Source of the DNA: Triglochin maritima
Taxonomy: Eukaryota; Streptophyta; Magnoliopsida; Alismatales; Juncaginaceae
Assembly (NCBI GenBank): GCA_963682175.1
Contig: OY821793.1
Span: forward strand, 25,131,493-25,195,492
Length of the DNA stretch: 64,000 nt
Direction: 5' to 3'
Shown: positions 60,667 to 64,000 of the stretch, in pieces
Layout of the letters: the number at the start of each line of letters is the position of its first letter
Numbering within the stretch: the first letter of the stretch is position 1
Notes under the pieces: model-generated
Told to the model about the DNA's origin: nothing
Database searches by the model: none
The model's input: only the letters and a program-made list of their open reading frames with translations
Made by a program: the position numbers and the translations under genes

Positions 60667-61480
60667 TGTTGTCTACCTTGAATATGTGAATTAAGTATTT
60701 GTGTGGGAGAAAAATAGACATTCGGTCGATCGGTAGGAGTTCGGTTGACCAGTAGTGCGTTTTGTTTGTCCAGGAAAAGTTCCTGGTCAACCGGTGGGAC
60801 CTATTCGGTCGACCAGGTGTGCATTCAGGGGTTTTGCAGAAGTGTCTGGAAGTTTCCGGTCGTAGGTTCTAATCGACCAAGTATGCATTTGGAGGTCCAG
60901 GAAAACTTCCTGCAAATTTCCGGTCGACCGGTTGGAGCATTGTGACACGGTATGGAAATTTCCGGTCGACTAAAGGCGTGATGGTCGGCCGGTGGAGCTC
61001 TGGCACTACGGTTTTAAGTTCGATCGACCGATTGCACATATTCAATCGACCGTTCGGGACAGTTTTGCCCACGTTCTGCACTCTTCTCCACGCGATTTTG
61101 GTGCAATTAATACTTACTTTGACCTATTATACAAAGACAATTTCGTCTCCCTTTGTATTAGAACAATTACTATTGTCTACTTTACATTCTAAAGAGAGAG
61201 CATCCTCGTGTGGATTCGATAGGAGCAATTTCAGCTGGGTCTTTCAACGCTGGTTGGTTTGTGTGTTCTGTAAGTCTCGTGTAATTCGTTTTTTTATAGT
61301 AGATTAAAGTTGTGTCGTCTGTGATTTTTCCCGCATTGGATTTCCACGTTAAATCTTATGTTCTTGCGTGTTTTTGAGTGGTTGGTGATTGTGGATTTGC
61401 AATTGTAGTTTCATTTTTCCATTGGATTTGTTATTTTTCGTTATGTTGCGTATTTAGAATTGATTTTATTCCGTATTATG
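60667..61480 (+). mobile_element. Copia-like solo LTR, copy B
   Basis: Starts TGTTGTCTACCTTGAATATG and follows copy A (22376-23207) through shared blocks: ACAAAGACAATTTCGTC, TTTTTCCCGCATTGG and GATTTGCAATTG. Its palindrome array (60722-61055) is more decayed than that of copy A. The right border is approximate and I found no clear target duplication. It lies only about 140 bp from the Tekay element. Confidence 0.6.
60722..61055. repeat. Decayed TCGA-palindrome array in copia-like LTR B
   Basis: Sites include CGGTCGATCG, CCGGTCGACCGG, CGGTCGACTA, CGATCGACCG and AATCGACCG. Most are one or two changes from CGGTCGACCG. Confidence 0.75.
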
Positions 61481-61515
61481 TAATTTGCCGTTGAATGTGG
61501 TTGTACTTTTTAAAT

Positions 61516-61742
61516 TAACATTAAGGACGCAGGTAATGGGAGAATTAGTGAGGAGGTCATTATTCACATACAAGATTGTTTGTAATGGAAAGAATGATTG
61601 AGTGGAGAAGTTATTACTCTCGTATGCGGTAAACCATTAGTTGCACTTATTAAATTAACGTTAAGGACGAAGGTAATGGGAGAAATTATTAAGAAGGTAA
61701 CTATTCACACACAAGATTGTTTGGAATGGAAGGAATGATTAT
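61516..61742. repeat. Direct duplication of about 90 bp
   Basis: TAAATTAACATTAAGGACG and following sequence (about 61516-61606) recurs at about 61648-61742 with scattered differences, including GGTAATGGGAGAA and ACAAGATTGTTTG blocks. Confidence 0.8.
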
Positions 61743-62124
61743 TGTCTCTCCTAGGGGAATAATCGTGGGTTCTTACACTTATATATTTTGACACATTACA
61801 TGCTATAAGAATATATCATAGATTGACCAAGCCTAACTGATATCAATGTGATTGGTTTCTAACTGAATATCAGAAATTCCATCCGCAAACAATTTCATGA
61901 ATCCCTCCTATAGAAGCCACAATGATGAAATGGGAGTATAACTGAGCAAAATGTAACTGTAATTATTCGATTTCAAACTGTAATATGAGTACATGTACAT
62001 AATTCATACACTTTTCTATTCTAGCATAGAACACTCCCAACAGACAAGATCGACAGAGCCGACTTATGTATACACAGGTAATAAGATGGTCAAAACCAGT
62101 CCCGACCAAGCCAAAAGTGATTAC
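61743..62124. other. VPS37 downstream region
   Basis: No gene recognised. It probably includes the 3'UTR of the minus-strand VPS37 gene. Confidence 0.4.
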
Positions 62125-63975
62125 TCACACAGAGGTCTTGGCAGCAAGGTGGATGAGAGCCCTCTTGTGGTACAAGGTGCGAAGCTTCTTGTACCTTTGG
62201 ATGAAAGTTGTCATGTCAATATCACCAGCAAGAAATTGCCTTTGCAACGCTTCAGATTCATCGTCTGTCTTCTCCATCAGATCTGAGCAAACAACATGAC
62301 CATCAGCGAAATGTGTAAGGGAAAAAATATTTCGTTCAAGAGAGGAATCTAGTCCCAACATTGGAAGATTTTTCTTTTTGATGATTTTGTTCATCTACTC
62401 TAGCATCCCTGGACTCTGTATATGTCTGCATTTTCATGAATTGAAAGAAGTGATCCTATGATCATCCTCTCTACCTGCTAAGTTTTTTTACAAAGTTGGA
62501 AACTTGGATCATTCAGATAGGGTTGGGCACGTCAGAAGCCCAACTGACTCAATTTTGCAAGGAAAAAAAACTTAATGAAAGGAAGAATACTACACGTCAC
62601 ATGGCAAAACACTTGCATCCTCTCGTCTAATTTTCTCTAGATGAGTGACTGTTGTATGGCACAAAGGGAATACACAAAATCGGATCAATGTGGTAAAATA
62701 AAAGGAAATAAAAATGAGTCACACCAAGGTTTTACTAGTTGCACCAACTTTCTCGTCGATTTCTCAAAATGTTGACTTTTTTAATCTAAAATGTTAATAC
62801 TTAATACTTATGCTCCAAAGAAGAAAAATAGAAGAATAAAACCATGGTAATTTTTTGTCCATTTCCACTGTGTCAAAAATTAAGTTGTTTTTTGACATTT
62901 GAAGCATCATGGACTATATCAAAGGGTTATTTAAACGATATGCATTTCTTTTATTGTGAAATTGCAGATGGTCAATTGTATTTGCATCATTTGGGTCAAT
63001 TGGAAACAATCTCACTGTTTTACAGTGGTAGGGTTGCGTACATCCGACCCCCCCCCCCCCCCCCCCCCCTACCTCGCTTAAGGCGGGAGCCTCTTCTGAG
63101 GCATTGGGGTTATGTTGATGTTGATGTCAAATCCGAAGTCATGACTTCCTAAAACACTAATTGAAATACAAACCAAATGCAGTTTGACATACTTTAGTAC
63201 CAAACATAATGAACCAGACTATCCACTTACCATGCAACTTCTGGAGTATAGATGGTGGAGAATAAAACCTTAAAATTTCCTCCTTTTGTCTCTCCAACTC
63301 ACTTAACTTCTCTTGAGCAGCAGCGAGTTCAGTGGTTCGAATAATCATACACTAGAAAAAAAATAAAAAACAATCAGTTAAATTTCTTGGGCAAAAATGA
63401 AAAATGCAATGGTGAATATGATCTACCTGGTTATGAAGCTCCATTATTCGAGGCTCTTTTTCCAGATTCTCCTCTACAAGCATAGGCAAAGGATAAGTTT
63501 TAAGAATAATGCTGATTATGTATATAAATACAGTTGAAAAAGAGAGGAAAGTACAGACTTACTAGCAAGTTGCAGGGTTTCCTTTCGAAGTTCATCGCGT
63601 ATCTGATTGTCCACAAAGACAGTGTAAGTACTTGTCATAGCTAAAAAAAAGTAGGGTAAATGACTTCTTTAAGAGGCGTAAAGAATTTTTGTTTATAAAG
63701 GAAAATGAAGCAATGATAAAGAGAATTCGCAAATTCAGAGAGAACATAACAAGCTAGAGTTGGCACATCAATAAATAAGCATCTGCCTTCCTAACATAGT
63801 GACCGGATGTTGTGATCGGGCAATTGGATTCAGAAATTTGTTGTTCAGTTTGGTGGGGGGGGGGGGGGGTTGGGAGAGGTGGAGCATGGTGCAAATTCAC
63901 TAAGAGTGATTGCAACTGCATATATGCGTAAAGCAACCACCAACCAAACTTTTACCGGTTAAACCTGTTTGAGCT
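62125..63975 (-). CDS. VPS37: VPS37 homologue (ESCRT-I subunit), 3' part
   Basis: Exons on the minus strand are 63602-63563, 63473-63427, 63351-63231 and 62282-62125, with a possible further exon ending at 63965 (LKQ before IRDEL). GT-AG borders and phases fit. They encode IRDELRKETLQLA, ENLEKEPRIMELHNQ, IIRTTELAAAQEKLSELE, FYSPPSILQKLH and FIQRYKKLRTLYHKRALIHL, ending AAKTSV at TGA 62125-62127. This is the Mod(r) helical domain of plant VPS37. In ESCRT-I, VPS37 binds VPS23 and VPS28 and helps sort ubiquitinated membrane proteins into multivesicular bodies. The 5' exons with the less conserved N-terminus lie beyond the right edge or are not recognisable. The last intron (62283-63230) contains a SINE remnant. 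No stops or frame breaks appear in the exons. Confidence 0.88.
62985..63130 (+). mobile_element. SINE 3' fragment in the last VPS37 intron
   Basis: GGGTCAATTGGAAACAATCTC, then GGTAGGGTTGCGTACATCCG, a C run, GGCGGGAGCCTC and GGCATTGGGGTTATGTTG match the conserved 3' region of tRNA-derived plant SINEs, including a TTGATG-type tail. The tRNA-like 5' part with the pol III boxes was not found, so it seems truncated. It is antisense to VPS37. Confidence 0.6.
63049..63069. repeat. Poly-C tract within the SINE fragment
   Basis: An uninterrupted run of about 20 C. Related tracts are poly-G at 9310-9327, poly-C at about 13930-13940 and poly-G at about 63855-63869. Confidence 0.9.
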
Positions 63976-64000
63976 GCAAAAGATTAGAAGGTTGAATCAT

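Overview
This is nuclear DNA of a flowering plant, most likely a eudicot. The evidence is intron-containing plant genes (R2R3-MYB, PLS-class PPR, CSLD, root-type ferredoxin, VPS37) set in AT-rich sequence packed with plant transposons: Ty3/gypsy of Tekay/Del type, solo LTRs, a TRIM, CACTA, hAT, PIF/Harbinger and a SINE remnant. The species cannot be named from the sequence alone.

Layout. 1-4535 has no supported gene. 4536-6750 is a CACTA-like element whose right end was hit by a hAT element (5727-6741). 7111-9421 is a PIF/Harbinger-like element with only a broken SANT/Myb-like ORF1 and a 72-bp tandem array. 10956-12461 is a complete three-exon R2R3-MYB gene of the RAX/MYB36 type. 13409-13766 is a complete 358-bp TRIM. 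19799-22136 is a solo LTR related to the full gypsy element further right, and 22376-23207 is a copia-like solo LTR. 23300-23733 is a broken aspartic-protease fragment. 24454-26514 (minus) is an intronless PPR gene whose tail is a tandemly amplified E-type motif. 27492-33353 (minus) is a nine-exon serine carboxypeptidase-like gene with an in-frame stop and other damage. 33649-36118 is a receptor-kinase fragment split by a 2.1-kb LTR-like insertion. 36704-42614 is a six-exon CSLD gene without the usual N-terminal RING/zinc finger. 43152-45460 is a second CACTA-like element. 47717-48178 (minus) is a root-type ferredoxin with a 5'UTR intron and an inverted duplication of its core promoter. 51125-51937 is a decayed ACT-domain (ACR9/ACR10-like) gene tail. 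51992-60524 is a full-length, apparently recent Tekay-type retrotransposon. 60667-61480 is a second copia-like solo LTR. 62125 to the right edge is the 3' part of a VPS37 gene on the minus strand.

The intact genes have unrelated housekeeping or developmental roles: transcription, organelle RNA processing, cell-wall glucan synthesis, plastid electron transfer and ESCRT sorting. They do not form a pathway.

The most unusual signal is not a gene. Clustered palindromes centred on TCGA (core CGGTCGACCG), interspersed with paired half sites (GGTCGAAC...GTTCGACC), fill parts of the LTRs of at least three dissimilar LTR types in this one window. I know of no standard LTR feature that explains this.
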